Position numbers and translations under genes: made by a program. Under the pieces are notes generated by a model. That model saw nothing but the letters and a program-made list of their open reading frames with translations, did no database searches and was not told where the DNA came from. A stretch of 64,000 nt of DNA from CAWBOY01 sp963790585 (GTDB lineage: Bacteria; Planctomycetota; Planctomycetia; Gemmatales; Gemmataceae). Positions 49,164 to 58,957 of this stretch are shown piece by piece (the first letter of the stretch is position 1; every line of letters starts with the position of its first letter). The stretch is from the NCBI GenBank assembly GCA_963790585.1, contig CAWBOY010000006.1, positions 62,001-126,000 of the forward strand, written 5' to 3'.

Positions 49164-50320
49164 ATGGCACGGCACAATCACAAAGAGTGAGTGAGGTTCA
49201 GCCGTGGAGCGAGCGCCTGCCGCCGGTCCGTGTCTGTTTTCTGATCGACGAACTGGCGCGAGCGGGGACCGAGACGCAACTGCTGGCCCTGCTACGCGGC
49301 CTGGACCGTCGACGGGTCGAGCCGACGCTCTGCCTTCTCCGCGGTGACAGTCCGGTGTCACAAGCTCTGGAACCGACGGATTGTCACATTGTCCGTCTGG
49401 GAGTTAGAGCCTTGCGCTCGCCCGCGACCTGGCTGGCCGTGCTGCGCTTCGCACGCTGGTTGCGACAAAACCGAATTGACGTCCTCCAGACCTACTTTCC
49501 CGATAGCACCTACTTCGGCCTGGTAGCGGGTCGGTGGGCGGGGGTGGGGCATCGGCTGCGGACGCGCAATAACTTGGGCCATTGGGTCACGCCGTTTCAT
49601 CGCTGGATGAACTCCCTCCTTGGCGGCTGTGCGACGCGAACCGTCACGAACTGCGAAGCGGCGCGGAGCAAGTTGATCGAAACCGAAACTCTCAGTCCCG
49701 ACCGCGTAGTCGTCTTGAACAATGGCGTGGATCTAGACCGCTTCCTGGCGATTCCCGTGCCGACAGGCCGCCCCAAGAACACGTGTCGCATTGGCGTAGT
49801 CGCCAACTTGCGCACGGTCAAAGGCGTCGATTTGCTCATCGACGCGCTGTCACTGCTAAAGGACGAATTTCCGACTCTGGTCCTGGAAATCGCGGGCGAC
49901 GGCGAAGAGCGGCAAGCTCTCGTGCGCGGAGCCACTAGCCACGGCATTGGCGAACGCTGCCGTTTTCTCGGCTCGATTTCGGATATTCCGGAGTTCTTGT
50001 CGCATTTGAATGTCGCGGTGCAGCCGTCGCGGTCGGAGGGGATGTCGAACGCGCTGCTCGAATACATGGCGGCGGCCCGTCCAATCGTGGCCACGCGCGT
50101 CGGCGCGGCAGGCGAGTTGATCGACGACGGCGAACAGGGCTTGCTCGTTTCGCCCAATAATGCCACCCTCTTGGCTCAAGCGATCGCACGGTTACTGCGG
50201 GATGCCGAGCAGGCAAGATCCTTGGGGCTAGAAGCCCGTCGGCGCGCCCGCGAGCGCTACTCGCGCCAAGCAATGATCGGTCGCTTCGAAAATTTCTATC
50301 AGAGCCTGGTCTACGGGTGA
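49151..50320 (+). CDS. Glycosyltransferase family 4
   Basis: 389 residues. RVCFLIDELARAGTETQLLA at the N-terminus, RIGVVANLRTVKGVDLLIDA opening the nucleotide-sugar domain and PSRSEGMSNALLEYMAAARP as the donor motif. It probably extends the lipid-linked repeat unit. Overlaps the previous gene by 13 bases and is followed after 3 bases by the next, so the three form a tight operon. Specificity cannot be read from sequence. Confidence 0.9.
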   Translation: MLAVNGTAQSQRVSEVQPWSERLPPVRVCFLIDELARAGTETQLLALLRGLDRRRVEPTLCLLRGDSPVSQALEPTDCHIVRLGVRALRSPATWLAVLRFARWLRQNRIDVLQTYFPDSTYFGLVAGRWAGVGHRLRTRNNLGHWVTPFHRWMNSLLGGCATRTVTNCEAARSKLIETETLSPDRVVVLNNGVDLDRFLAIPVPTGRPKNTCRIGVVANLRTVKGVDLLIDALSLLKDEFPTLVLEIAGDGEERQALVRGATSHGIGERCRFLGSISDIPEFLSHLNVAVQPSRSEGMSNALLEYMAAARPIVATRVGAAGELIDDGEQGLLVSPNNATLLAQAIARLLRDAEQARSLGLEARRRARERYSRQAMIGRFENFYQSLVYG

Positions 50321-50323
50321 GCG

Positions 50324-51406
50324 ATGCCGAGCGGCCATGACATACTGAGCGACATTCCTGGCAAACCCGGCCGGTTTTGGGGCGATCATACGACGTTCAT
50401 CGGCCCCGCCGCGCCGCCGGGCTGGCTCGTCCGTTTGCTCGGTCGACGATGGGCCGACAATTGGGCGGGAATCGTCGCCGCCCTGCGCATCTTTTGGCGC
50501 CGTCGGGACTGTCAGGGCGTTGTCACCGATGGCGGCGCGAGCGGCGTGCTGTTCGCGCTGCTTCAGGCGATTGTGCCGTGGGGGCGGAAGCCGCACGTGA
50601 TGATCGATTGCAACTGGTATCGATCAAGCAACCGCGTGGCTCATTGGCTCAAGGGCGTACGACTTCGCTGGGCGGCGCGGTCGGTGAAGACGTTCGTCGT
50701 TTGGGCGAGCCATGAATGCGACGATTACGCCAAGGCGTTTGGTCTTCCGCGCGAAAAGCTTGCTTACGTGCCGTTTCACGACACGATTCAGAATTACCAA
50801 TATGAGATCCGCGATGACGGCTACATTTTTGCCGGCGGTAACTTTGACCGTGACTATCTGACATTAATCGAGGCCGTTCGTACCTTGGATACTCCAACCT
50901 GGATTGCAACCACGCGACCAGAGCAACTCGCGGGAATCGATATTCCAGCTCAGGTGTGCGTCGAGGGTACGACTGCAGCGGGATTTCGCCAGGCGATGGC
51001 GGCGGCGAAAATTGTCGTCGTTCCGATGAAAGGCGGGCTGCTCCATTCGGGCGGCCAGCAAACGTGTTTGAACGGCATGTTGCTCGGCAAGCCGACTATC
51101 GCCGTCGGGCGCAAGTGGGCCAGCGACTTTATTGACGACGGCGTCAACGGTCTCATCGTGGACTATGAAGATCCGCAAGGTTTACAAAGGGCGATTCGCT
51201 GGGTGCTCGAACATCCCGAAGCAGCGAAATCGCTGGGCCAGAGAGCCAGGGAGCACGCCAAAGCGTTCACCACAGAGCGAACGATGCGTGCCGTCTATCA
51301 ACTGGTGCATGTATTGCCGGAAGGATCCGGTGCGTTTGGTCATGATCGGTCTCAGTCAGGCATGGAGGCCCGACATTATGTCACCGTCTCTGGAAACGCC
51401 AGCTAG
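50324..51406 (+). CDS. Glycosyltransferase-like protein, GT-B fold
   Basis: 360 residues. The C-terminal half, KIVVVPMKGGLLHSGGQQTC and LNGMLLGKPTIAVGRKWASD, resembles a GT-B donor domain. The N-terminal half (IVTDGGASGVLFALLQAIVP-like region, then HVMIDCNWYRSSNRVAHWLK) is less typical and has no GT4 start motif. It may use an unusual acceptor. Located inside the glycosyltransferase operon; its end overlaps the next gene by 29 bases. Confidence 0.78.
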   Translation: MPSGHDILSDIPGKPGRFWGDHTTFIGPAAPPGWLVRLLGRRWADNWAGIVAALRIFWRRRDCQGVVTDGGASGVLFALLQAIVPWGRKPHVMIDCNWYRSSNRVAHWLKGVRLRWAARSVKTFVVWASHECDDYAKAFGLPREKLAYVPFHDTIQNYQYEIRDDGYIFAGGNFDRDYLTLIEAVRTLDTPTWIATTRPEQLAGIDIPAQVCVEGTTAAGFRQAMAAAKIVVVPMKGGLLHSGGQQTCLNGMLLGKPTIAVGRKWASDFIDDGVNGLIVDYEDPQGLQRAIRWVLEHPEAAKSLGQRAREHAKAFTTERTMRAVYQLVHVLPEGSGAFGHDRSQSGMEARHYVTVSGNAS

Positions 51407-52582
51407 GCCACGGACGCGAACCACTTTGGCGTTCGGCAAAAAATCTTCTCCCAATCGGGGCCGTGTTTTGGTCTCCGCGCTGGCCTGTCGGCGGCATCCG
51501 CACCCATTTGCGGACGAACTATCCCAGCGCGGCAACGGACAAAGGGGTAACTCTCGTCGTGCCCGATGCGGTTTCGCTCGGCAGCGTCCGCGATTTGATC
51601 GACGGGGCCGAATTCGTGGGCGTGCCCATTCGCGGCCGCCGCTGCCGCATGTGGCCGACCTTGCGCCAGCTTTTGAGGTCGGGTCGATATGGCGCCCTCC
51701 ATTCGCACGGGACGACTGCGGCCGTCGAAGGAGTCCTTGCCAACCTCGGCGTTGGGGTGCCGCATATGGTGACGCTTCATGAGCCGTTTCGCCCGCAACA
51801 GTTTCAAGGCGTGGCCGGTCAGGTCAAACGCTGGCTCCTTGGCTGTGTCTTTCGCCAGGCCGACGCCCTCGTAACCGTGAGCGCCGATGCACGCGATAAT
51901 CTGCTGAGCTACTTTCCCACACTCCGATCACGCGCCTCGCGGATTATTACGATCCCCAATGGCATCGATGCCGCCGCAACGGCCACGCCTAGCCGGTGGC
52001 GCGCAAATCTGCGTCAACAATTAGAACTGTCGCCGCAAACGATTTTGGTGGGCTTTCTCGGCCGATTCATGCCGGAGAAAGGATTCCCGCTGTTGCTGGA
52101 GGCGATCCGAAAAATCGCGGCGCGACGGCACTGGTCCGCGTTTTCACCTCGCGGCCTTCGGATCTGGAGATTATCGCCGGGAGTATCAAAAGAAAATCGC
52201 CGACTTCGGGTTGAGCGAGACTGTGTCCTTGCATGACTTCGTGCTCGATGTTCGGCCGATACTGCGGCAATTGGATCTCGTCATCGTGCCGTCTTTGTGG
52301 GAAGCGTCGTCGCTCGTTTCGATGGAGGCGATGACGGCGGGCATTCCCGTCCTTGGCTCGGACTGCCCGGGATTGCGAGAAGTCTTGCGTGGCACGCCGT
52401 CACGTACTGTGACGACGGGAGATGGGGATGCGTTAGCAATTGGGTTACAAATGGCGATCGAGGAGCTGTGGACAGAAGCTGCCGCCGCTTACGCGCCAGT
52501 CGCGCGCGATCGCTTCGACAGTGCGCGGTCGATTGCGAGGTTGTCGGAAGTGTTGGACCAGGTGGCGCGGCGGGCGGCATAA
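51378..52582 (+). CDS. Glycosyltransferase family 4 (frameshifted)
   Basis: About 400 residues. Shifts near 51470 and 52138. Reassembled: RVLV-SPRWPVGGIRTHLRT, PHMVTLHEPFRPQQFQGVAG, TILVGFLGRFMPEKGFPLLL and then, after the second shift, HLAAFGSGDYRREYQKKIAD. The donor motif is PSLWEASSLVSMEAMTAGIP. The first ATG (51378) lies in the end of the preceding gene, a likely coupled start. It adds a sugar of unknown identity. Confidence 0.82.
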
Positions 52583-52626
52583 GGGACCGGGCGGAAGTGG
52601 TTCGAGGCTTCCTGAGGGAATCACCT

Positions 52627-53945
52627 ATGATCTGGCTACTCGGCGGCTATATGTGGATGTTCATTCATCGCCCCTTTGAGGTCTGGCCGGTCCTCGGCTC
52701 GCTGCAGATCGAGCGCGTCTACATGATCCTCATGCTCGGCTTCTGGGCCGTCGCTCCAGGCAAAGGGTGGATCTCCAATCGTTTGCACGCGGCGTTGTTC
52801 GCGTTTTTCATCGTCCTCATCCTCTCCTGGTTGGCAAGTCCTTATGCGAGCCTCGTCTTCGACACGGTGGAAAATTATTGCAAGGTAGCGATCTTTTATC
52901 TCCTCGTGGTCACCTGCGTCCGCGATGAGAAGGATTTGCGCCGACTTCTTTACATGTATTTGACCGCGGTCGGCCTCTATATGACGCACTCGTTTTACGA
53001 ACGGCTCAATGGCCGAATCAACTGGGCCCAGGGCGTCAGCCGCATGGTCGGCGTCGACGTGACCTTTTGCGATCCGAATTCGTTCGCTTCCGGCCTGGTC
53101 TACGCCTTGGCGATGACGTTGCCGATCTGGTACGACAAGCCGAGCAAGTTCGTCCGACTCTGCCTCGTCGGCTTCACCGGGCTTGTCTTCGTGTGCGTGC
53201 TCCTGACGGGATCGCGGGCTGGTTTCATTGGCCTGACGGTCTGCACGGCCCTCGGTATGTTCTTGTCCGGCTGGCGCATCGGCACGTTGATGCTCCTCGG
53301 CATCGGGGCACTGTTTATCGTTCTTTTGGCACCGGGCGAGATTCAAAATCGCCTGCTGACGCTCGTGGACGCGAGTGCCGGGCCTCAGAACGCCCAGGAA
53401 TCCGCGTCTGGCCGCCTCGAGGGGTTTCTCAAAGGCCTGGAAGCGTTTGAGAAAAGTCCGCTGCTGGGACATGGGCCGGACGCCTTTCGTTACGCGACGG
53501 GACGGCACGGCGGGGCCCATAACGTGTACGGTCAGGTTCTATCCGAGTTGGGCTTGCTGGGAACGCTGGCGTTCGCGGCCGTCTTGTGCGGCTTCGTGCT
53601 CAACATTTTCGAAATGCGGCGGATCTATGGCACCCTCGCGAATCGGCCACGCGATTTGCCGTTCTATATCGGTCGAGCCGTCGCCCTGAACGTCGTCCTG
53701 CTGTGCGTCATGGGCTGGGCGGGTCACAACTTGTATCGCTATTTTTGGCTCTGGTTCGCGGCCTTTCAGATCGTCGCCCTTCACTGCGCTCGTGTTCAAG
53801 GCCCAAGCGAATTCCTCGGTCGCGGTTCCGGTCCGTGCATCAGCGGCGATGCCAGCCCCAATGCCTCGATCCTTATGGCGGCCCGAGCCGCACCTGGCTT
53901 AGGCCGTTGCTCTTCAAACAAAACCAAGGCGAATGCCGCACATGA
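52627..53945 (+). CDS. O-antigen ligase/polymerase family membrane protein
   Basis: About 440 residues with at least ten hydrophobic helices. The Wzy_C-type periplasmic loop and motif lie around SGRLEGFLKGLEAFEKSPLL and GHGPDAFRYATGRHGGAHNV, with LLTGSRAGFIGLTVCTALGM before it. It would polymerise or ligate glycan repeat units on the periplasmic face. ATG at 52627 follows GAGGGAATCACCT. A shift near 53830 moves the frame; the version ending in ...LFKQNQGECRT stops at 53945 and overlaps the flippase start as ATGA, which supports it. The very C-terminus remains uncertain. Confidence 0.85.
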
Positions 53946-55467
53946 CGAGTCAAGGGTTTCTTCGGCACGCCGCCGTTTATGGCCTGGCGAGCTTTCTGGT
54001 TCAGGCGGCCGGCTTCATCTTGCTGCCCCTGTACGCTCGCTGCATGAGCCAGCAGGATTTCGGCGCACTCGAGGTCGTCGGCCGAATAGCCGAGACGGTG
54101 AGCACGATTTTGCTCTTCGGCGGTTTGCGGCAGGCGCTGTTGACCTATTATCAGCAAAGCGAGACGGAACGGGAGCGTCGGCAATTCGCCGGCTCCGCTC
54201 TGGTGTTGGTGACAACCGCGAGCGTGCTGGGCGCGGTGGTCGTGTTGCTTTTTTCCGAGCGGATTTGCAGCGCTTGGGGGCGCGAGCGCGGTTCGAGTTG
54301 AGATGTTGCAACTCGCGATCGCCGCCGTGTTGCTGGAGCCACTCACGCTCATTCCGCTGACGTTGTTGCAGGCGCGGCTGGAATCGACGACTTTCGTGCT
54401 GGTGACAATGGCGCAGTTTCTCGTGCGTGTGTCATTGAGCATCTATTTTGTTGCATATCTCGGTTGGGGCGCGGCCGGAGTGCTAAGGGCCACGGCGACT
54501 GACAGGTTTATTGTTTGGTGTCTCACTTCTGGGTCGTGAAATCGGACGCGGCGCTGAGCGGCCCTGCTTGCGTATGATTTGCGAAATGCTCGCCTTCGCG
54601 CTGCCGTTTTTGCCCGGCGGCCTGTGCTTTTTTATCCTGCATCACGGCGACCGGTTCTTCCTGCTACAAGAGGGTGGCGCCGAAGAAGTCGCCATCTACG
54701 CCCTCGGCTACAAGCTGGCACTGGCGGTAAGCATGTTCAGCCTGACGCCGTTGTACATGGTCTGGAGCGTTCGCATGTATGATGTGGCGCAAGCGGGCCC
54801 GAGGCGGCCGTAATCTTTGGGCGCGCGTTTTCACGAATCGTCGGGGCATATTTGTTTGTCGGCCTGGCGTTGGCGCTGTTTCAGGACGAGGCCGTCCTCG
54901 TTCTCGGCGGAGCCAGCTACGCCGCGTCGGCGTTCATCGTGCGCGCCCGTACTACTGGGCTGCTTGTTTCAGGTCTCATCCTCGCTCATGGACGCCGGTT
55001 TTTATGTCCAGCGCCGTAGCGGCCTCAAACTCGTCGTGACGATCGCGGCAACAATCGTGATGGTGGTGCTCTACACTCTGCTGATACCACGCTTTCACTC
55101 GGTGGGAGCAGCCTGGGCGACGTTCGGAGGATTTTTGGCCTTGGCAGTCGGGACATTCCTTGCCACGCAGCATATCTTCCGCGTATGCTATGAATGGCAA
55201 CGACTCGCAGTCATGCTCACTTTGGCGGTCGCGTTTTGGTCCGTGTCGCGCGGCTTGCCTCTTACTTTATGGGCCTGTTCGCTCAAGTTCGGCGTTTGGT
55301 TACTTTGGCCTATGGTGCTTTGGCGCTTTGGGTTCGTCTCGTCGGCAGAGAAAAGTTACCTCAAGTCGATTGTTTCCGCGCTTCTGAAGCGTGAGCTGGA
55401 CCAAGCCAGCGAAACGAAGTCTCGGCCGATTCTTGACGAGCAACTAAGCCAACGCTTGGCTTCATGA
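53942..55467 (+). CDS. Polysaccharide flippase, Wzx/MVF type (frameshifted)
   Basis: About 508 residues over four frame changes (near 54290, 54520, 54805, 54945). Reassembled segments are strongly hydrophobic: FLRHAAVYGLASFLVQAAGF, LQLAIAAVLLEPLTLIPLTL, MLAFALPFLPGGLCFFILHH and SGLKLVVTIAATIVMVVLYT, giving about 12-14 helices. RCMSQQDFGALEVVGRIAET and HGDRFFLLQEGGAEEVAIYA resemble the conserved loops of lipid-linked oligosaccharide flippases. Moves undecaprenyl-linked units across the inner membrane. Start ATG at 53942 overlaps the previous stop. Confidence 0.83.
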
Positions 55468-55497
55468 ACACCTTTAGGCGTCACGGAGGACGCGACC

Positions 55498-56955
55498 ATG
55501 AGACGATCCGATTTATTGGCCATCGCATCGATTGGCGTCGTCGGGCTCTGGTTTCTGGCGACCCTGCGGCAAGGCCACGAATGGGGCGACGATTTCAGCC
55601 TCTATATCCAACATGCCCGCAATCTGGCTGAGGGCAAGCCTTACAGCGAAACGGGCTACATCTACAACCCAAATTTCCCATCGCTTTCGCCGCGCAACTA
55701 TCCCCCCGGCCTGCCGCTGCTCCTGTCGCCGGTCATCCGTTATTTCGGCCTCAATTTCGAAGCCATGAAGGTCGAGCTGACCTTCGTCTTTCTCGGATTC
55801 CTGCTCGTCGTCTACTACGGCTGGCGGAGCGAATTGCCGGCGCTACCCCTCCTGGCGGTGGTGCTGATTCTCGGCTTCAATCCTTACCTTTGGAATTTCA
55901 AAGACCGCATCCTTTCTGAGATGCCTTTTATCCTTTTTTCGTATTTGGCGCTTTGGCTGCTCCGTGAATTGGAGGATTCTCACGGCACTCGTGAAGGACG
56001 CTGCCTGCTCGCGTGCGCCGCTGGAATGGCCTTGTACCTGGCTTTTTCGACCCGCAGCGTGGGCGTCGTGTTGCTTCTCGCCCTCATCGCACAGGCTTTG
56101 GCCGGGCGGTATGCTCCCTGGCGGGCGATTGCCGTGCTGGTCAGCTTCGCGGTTACCTATATCGGGCAACGGGAACTCTTGTCGAGCGAAGGGGGCTATC
56201 TCGACCAGCTCGCCTTCAGTCCCGCTCAATTCGCCGCCAATTTTTTCTCGCTCGTCAAGGCGTTCGGCCTGTTCTTTGACAACGGCTACAGCGACGGACC
56301 GCGCCTGGCTTTGTACGGCGTGCTCACGAGCCTGGCGCTCTTTGGTTACGTCGATCGATTTCGGCATCGTTTCACGGTCGCGGAGACATACGCGCCGCTT
56401 TATTTCGGCGTCATCGTCATTTGGCCAAGCTCGGAATGGAACCCGCGTTTTTTGCTACCGCTATTGCCGCTGTATCTTCTGTACGCCGCACGCGGCGTCT
56501 GTTTGTTGCAGCCAATGCTGGAAAGGCGCACGGAGCCTCTCCTGCGTTTCGCGCTGGCAACGGCGCTGGCGCTGTCCTATATCGCTACCTACTCCCGCGC
56601 CGAGTTTGGCACGCTGCACGAGGGCGTCGGCAGCCCCGATGCACGAGAGTTGTTCCAATATGTCCGCGAACAGTCGCGGCCGGACGATGTGTTCCTGTTT
56701 CAGAAGCCTCGTGCCCTGGCGCTCTTTACGGGCAGACGCGCCTCAGCGCTGCATCAACCGCGCAACGACGGCGACTTATGGGACTATTTGGATCAGATAA
56801 GGGCCCGTTACATCATTATCGGCCAGCCGTTCGTCGTTAGCCGAGACACGTTGCTGCCATTCGTCGAACGCAACAGTTCCCGGCTCACGCGCGTATACGC
56901 CAATCACGACTTCACTGTTTATCGCATCGAATCCGTCGCGCTCGCGGCTCGTTAA
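55498..56955 (+). CDS. GT-C type membrane glycosyltransferase-like protein
   Basis: 485 residues with about ten membrane helices. After the first helix, QGHEWGDDFSLYIQHARNLA contains the acidic D-D motif expected in the first periplasmic loop of GT-C (ArnT/GT39-like) enzymes. FNPYLWNFKDRILSEMPFIL and HPG-poor hydrophobic stretches follow; a soluble C-terminal domain begins near SPDARELFQYVREQSRPDDV. Such enzymes use polyprenyl-phosphate sugars. Family placement is by topology and motif only. Frame intact. Confidence 0.75.
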   Translation: MRRSDLLAIASIGVVGLWFLATLRQGHEWGDDFSLYIQHARNLAEGKPYSETGYIYNPNFPSLSPRNYPPGLPLLLSPVIRYFGLNFEAMKVELTFVFLGFLLVVYYGWRSELPALPLLAVVLILGFNPYLWNFKDRILSEMPFILFSYLALWLLRELEDSHGTREGRCLLACAAGMALYLAFSTRSVGVVLLLALIAQALAGRYAPWRAIAVLVSFAVTYIGQRELLSSEGGYLDQLAFSPAQFAANFFSLVKAFGLFFDNGYSDGPRLALYGVLTSLALFGYVDRFRHRFTVAETYAPLYFGVIVIWPSSEWNPRFLLPLLPLYLLYAARGVCLLQPMLERRTEPLLRFALATALALSYIATYSRAEFGTLHEGVGSPDARELFQYVREQSRPDDVFLFQKPRALALFTGRRASALHQPRNDGDLWDYLDQIRARYIIIGQPFVVSRDTLLPFVERNSSRLTRVYANHDFTVYRIESVALAAR

Positions 56956-56994
56956 TGGATTTGCACCAGGCAGGATGCTCACGAGAATAACAGG

Positions 56995-58839
56995 ATGACA
57001 ATCACCTATTTTGGCGGCGTCAGCAAAGCGGAGTCGGCCGCCAGTGCCGCCTTCGATGGCAAAAGCTGGGAATGGATTACACAGGCGACACACTCCTTTC
57101 TTGGCCAACATGGCTCCGGCTGCTTCATGGCGAGTTGGGAATCTCTGACGATTCTCATTCGCGGCTACGCGCGGCCCGTCAATGTTTCCGGCCCTCTGGA
57201 CCTCGAGCGGGTCGCCGGCGGCTTGCGTTACCATTATCTCGAACACGGCGAGCTGGACGTGGATGCTCTCGAAGGAAGCTTCACGGTAGTCCTCATGGAC
57301 GGCCAGGCCGATCGGGTCTTGCTCTATCGAAATCTCGTCGGCACCGGATTCACGTATTATCGCGTGACTTCTGAAGGCTTTTTCTTCGGCAGCAATCTCG
57401 TCGATCTTGTCGATGCTCTCACGGACGCGCCGGCAGTAAATCGTGACGCTCTGCCGGCGTTTTTCCTCTACCGTTGCGTTCCCGGCTCGGAGACGCTCTT
57501 TGACGGTTTTTCACGCCTGTTGCCGGGTGAACAGATCGAATGGTCGCCGCGCGGATTAAAGCAGCGGCAACGCCACTCCTTTGGCACGATGCGCACCACA
57601 CCCGTGAATGAAAAAGAGGCTTTGGAAAGCCTCGAAGATACGATGGGCCGCGTCATCGCTGACTGCGCCGACCATCGTCGCGGCACGGCAAATCTACTGT
57701 CGGGCGGCGTGGACAGCTCGTATCTCCAGGCGATTTGGAACCGCGTCGTCGCGCGGCGGGATGAACTACCGCCCAGTTTTTCTGTGAGCGTCGATCACCC
57801 GCGAAGCTGGGCCGACACGGATTACGCGATGACGGCTTCCCGCGCGCTTGGTACGAGGCACCGACTCGTCGCCGCCGACGGGGCTTACGCGGACTATCTC
57901 GTTGATACGCTGGCGACCACCGGCGAGCCGCCCAATCATGTGCAGAGTTCCTATTTCGGTCTGCTGGCGCGGATTATGTCCACTAACGGAATGACAGCGG
58001 GACTGTGCGGTGAAGGTGCGGATAGCCTTTTCGGGCTTGGCCTCGCGGATCAGTTCCACGCGGCGGCGGCGCTACGCCGTTGGCTGCCCCTGTCGGTCAT
58101 GCGTTCGAGCCTGGGCGCTGTGGCGCGGCTTTTACGGTGGCATTCGTTGCAATCCGCTTGCCAACTAGCAAATCGTTATAACGACTATGAGGATCCTCAA
58201 CATCCGGTTAATCGCGTCGCCGCCTTCGCCGATTGGGATTTTGTCACGGAGTGCTTTGGCCTGAGCGCGGTAAAAGAGGCCACGGCTGGCCGTCGGGAGT
58301 TGGTGAATCGCTTCTCAGTTTCGGCCGACCCGCTCGAGCAGCTTCATGCAGCCGGCTTCCTCGGCGAGGCTATGGACAGTGCGTCGTTATGGACGACGCT
58401 GTTTGAGAGCCAGGGAATGGACCTGCTCTGTCCTTTTCTTGATTCTCGGATTGTGGGTCTGGCATTGAATCTTCCGGGTAGTTTGCGGTACCGTTACCGC
58501 CGACCAAAAGACTTGCTCAAACGCGCACTCTTACGCCACTTACCGGCGGATCTCGTTTATCGCGAGAAACTCGGGTTCGGCCAGCCGATTTTTGAATGGC
58601 TGGCTCCTGGCGGACAATTGCGGAGTCTCGCGGAAGGAATCGAGCAGCCCGAGTTGGTCGAACCAGCGATGTTAGATCGGGCACTGCAGCGCCCGGGGTG
58701 GTTCTTGTACAGTCTGCTTGTGTACGACGTTTGGCACAAACTGTTTATCGCGCGATCGTTGCCGCGCAACCGAAGCCGCACGACGGAGAGACTGTCTCAT
58801 AAGAGCCTATCCGAAAAAGCGGTCAGACCCGCACTGTAG
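56995..58839 (+). CDS. Asparagine-synthase-like protein lacking the glutaminase cysteine
   Basis: 614 residues. The C-terminal synthetase domain has the PP-loop ANLLSGGVDSSYLQAI (about residues 233-248) and SVDHPRSWADTDYA, and ends with LLKRALLRHLPADLVYREKL. The N-terminal domain resembles class II glutaminase in RVLLYRNLVGTGFTYYRVTS, but the protein starts MTITYFGGVS with no Cys at position 2, so glutamine-dependent activity is unlikely from this start. In glycan loci such proteins are thought to amidate sugars or peptides. Frame intact. Confidence 0.85.
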   Translation: MTITYFGGVSKAESAASAAFDGKSWEWITQATHSFLGQHGSGCFMASWESLTILIRGYARPVNVSGPLDLERVAGGLRYHYLEHGELDVDALEGSFTVVLMDGQADRVLLYRNLVGTGFTYYRVTSEGFFFGSNLVDLVDALTDAPAVNRDALPAFFLYRCVPGSETLFDGFSRLLPGEQIEWSPRGLKQRQRHSFGTMRTTPVNEKEALESLEDTMGRVIADCADHRRGTANLLSGGVDSSYLQAIWNRVVARRDELPPSFSVSVDHPRSWADTDYAMTASRALGTRHRLVAADGAYADYLVDTLATTGEPPNHVQSSYFGLLARIMSTNGMTAGLCGEGADSLFGLGLADQFHAAAALRRWLPLSVMRSSLGAVARLLRWHSLQSACQLANRYNDYEDPQHPVNRVAAFADWDFVTECFGLSAVKEATAGRRELVNRFSVSADPLEQLHAAGFLGEAMDSASLWTTLFESQGMDLLCPFLDSRIVGLALNLPGSLRYRYRRPKDLLKRALLRHLPADLVYREKLGFGQPIFEWLAPGGQLRSLAEGIEQPELVEPAMLDRALQRPGWFLYSLLVYDVWHKLFIARSLPRNRSRTTERLSHKSLSEKAVRPAL

Positions 58840-58851
58840 AAAAGGTGGAAT

Positions 58852-58935
58852 CTTGGCGAGCGGGAGCGTCAGCTCCCGGAGAGCATTACACTCGCGCAGA
58901 TTTTCTCCGGGAGCTAACGCTGCCGGCTCGCCAAG
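58852..58935. repeat. Palindromic dispersed repeat, family B (second copy)
   Basis: Arms 58852-58882 and 58904-58935 pair with a few mismatches: CTTGGCGAGC...CCCGGAGA against TCTCCGGG...GCTCGCCAAG. The reverse complement matches 42808-42886, including the loop ending GTGTAATGC. It lies 13 bases past the asparagine-synthase-like stop. Confidence 0.8.
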
Positions 58936-58957
58936 CGGGGGACACCCAGGAGTTTCA

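Noticed and set aside
52636..53520. 294-codon minus-strand open frame inside the O-antigen ligase gene
   Set aside because: Shadow of a real membrane-protein gene on the plus strand, rich in Asp/Glu/Arg/His as expected for an antisense of hydrophobic codons.
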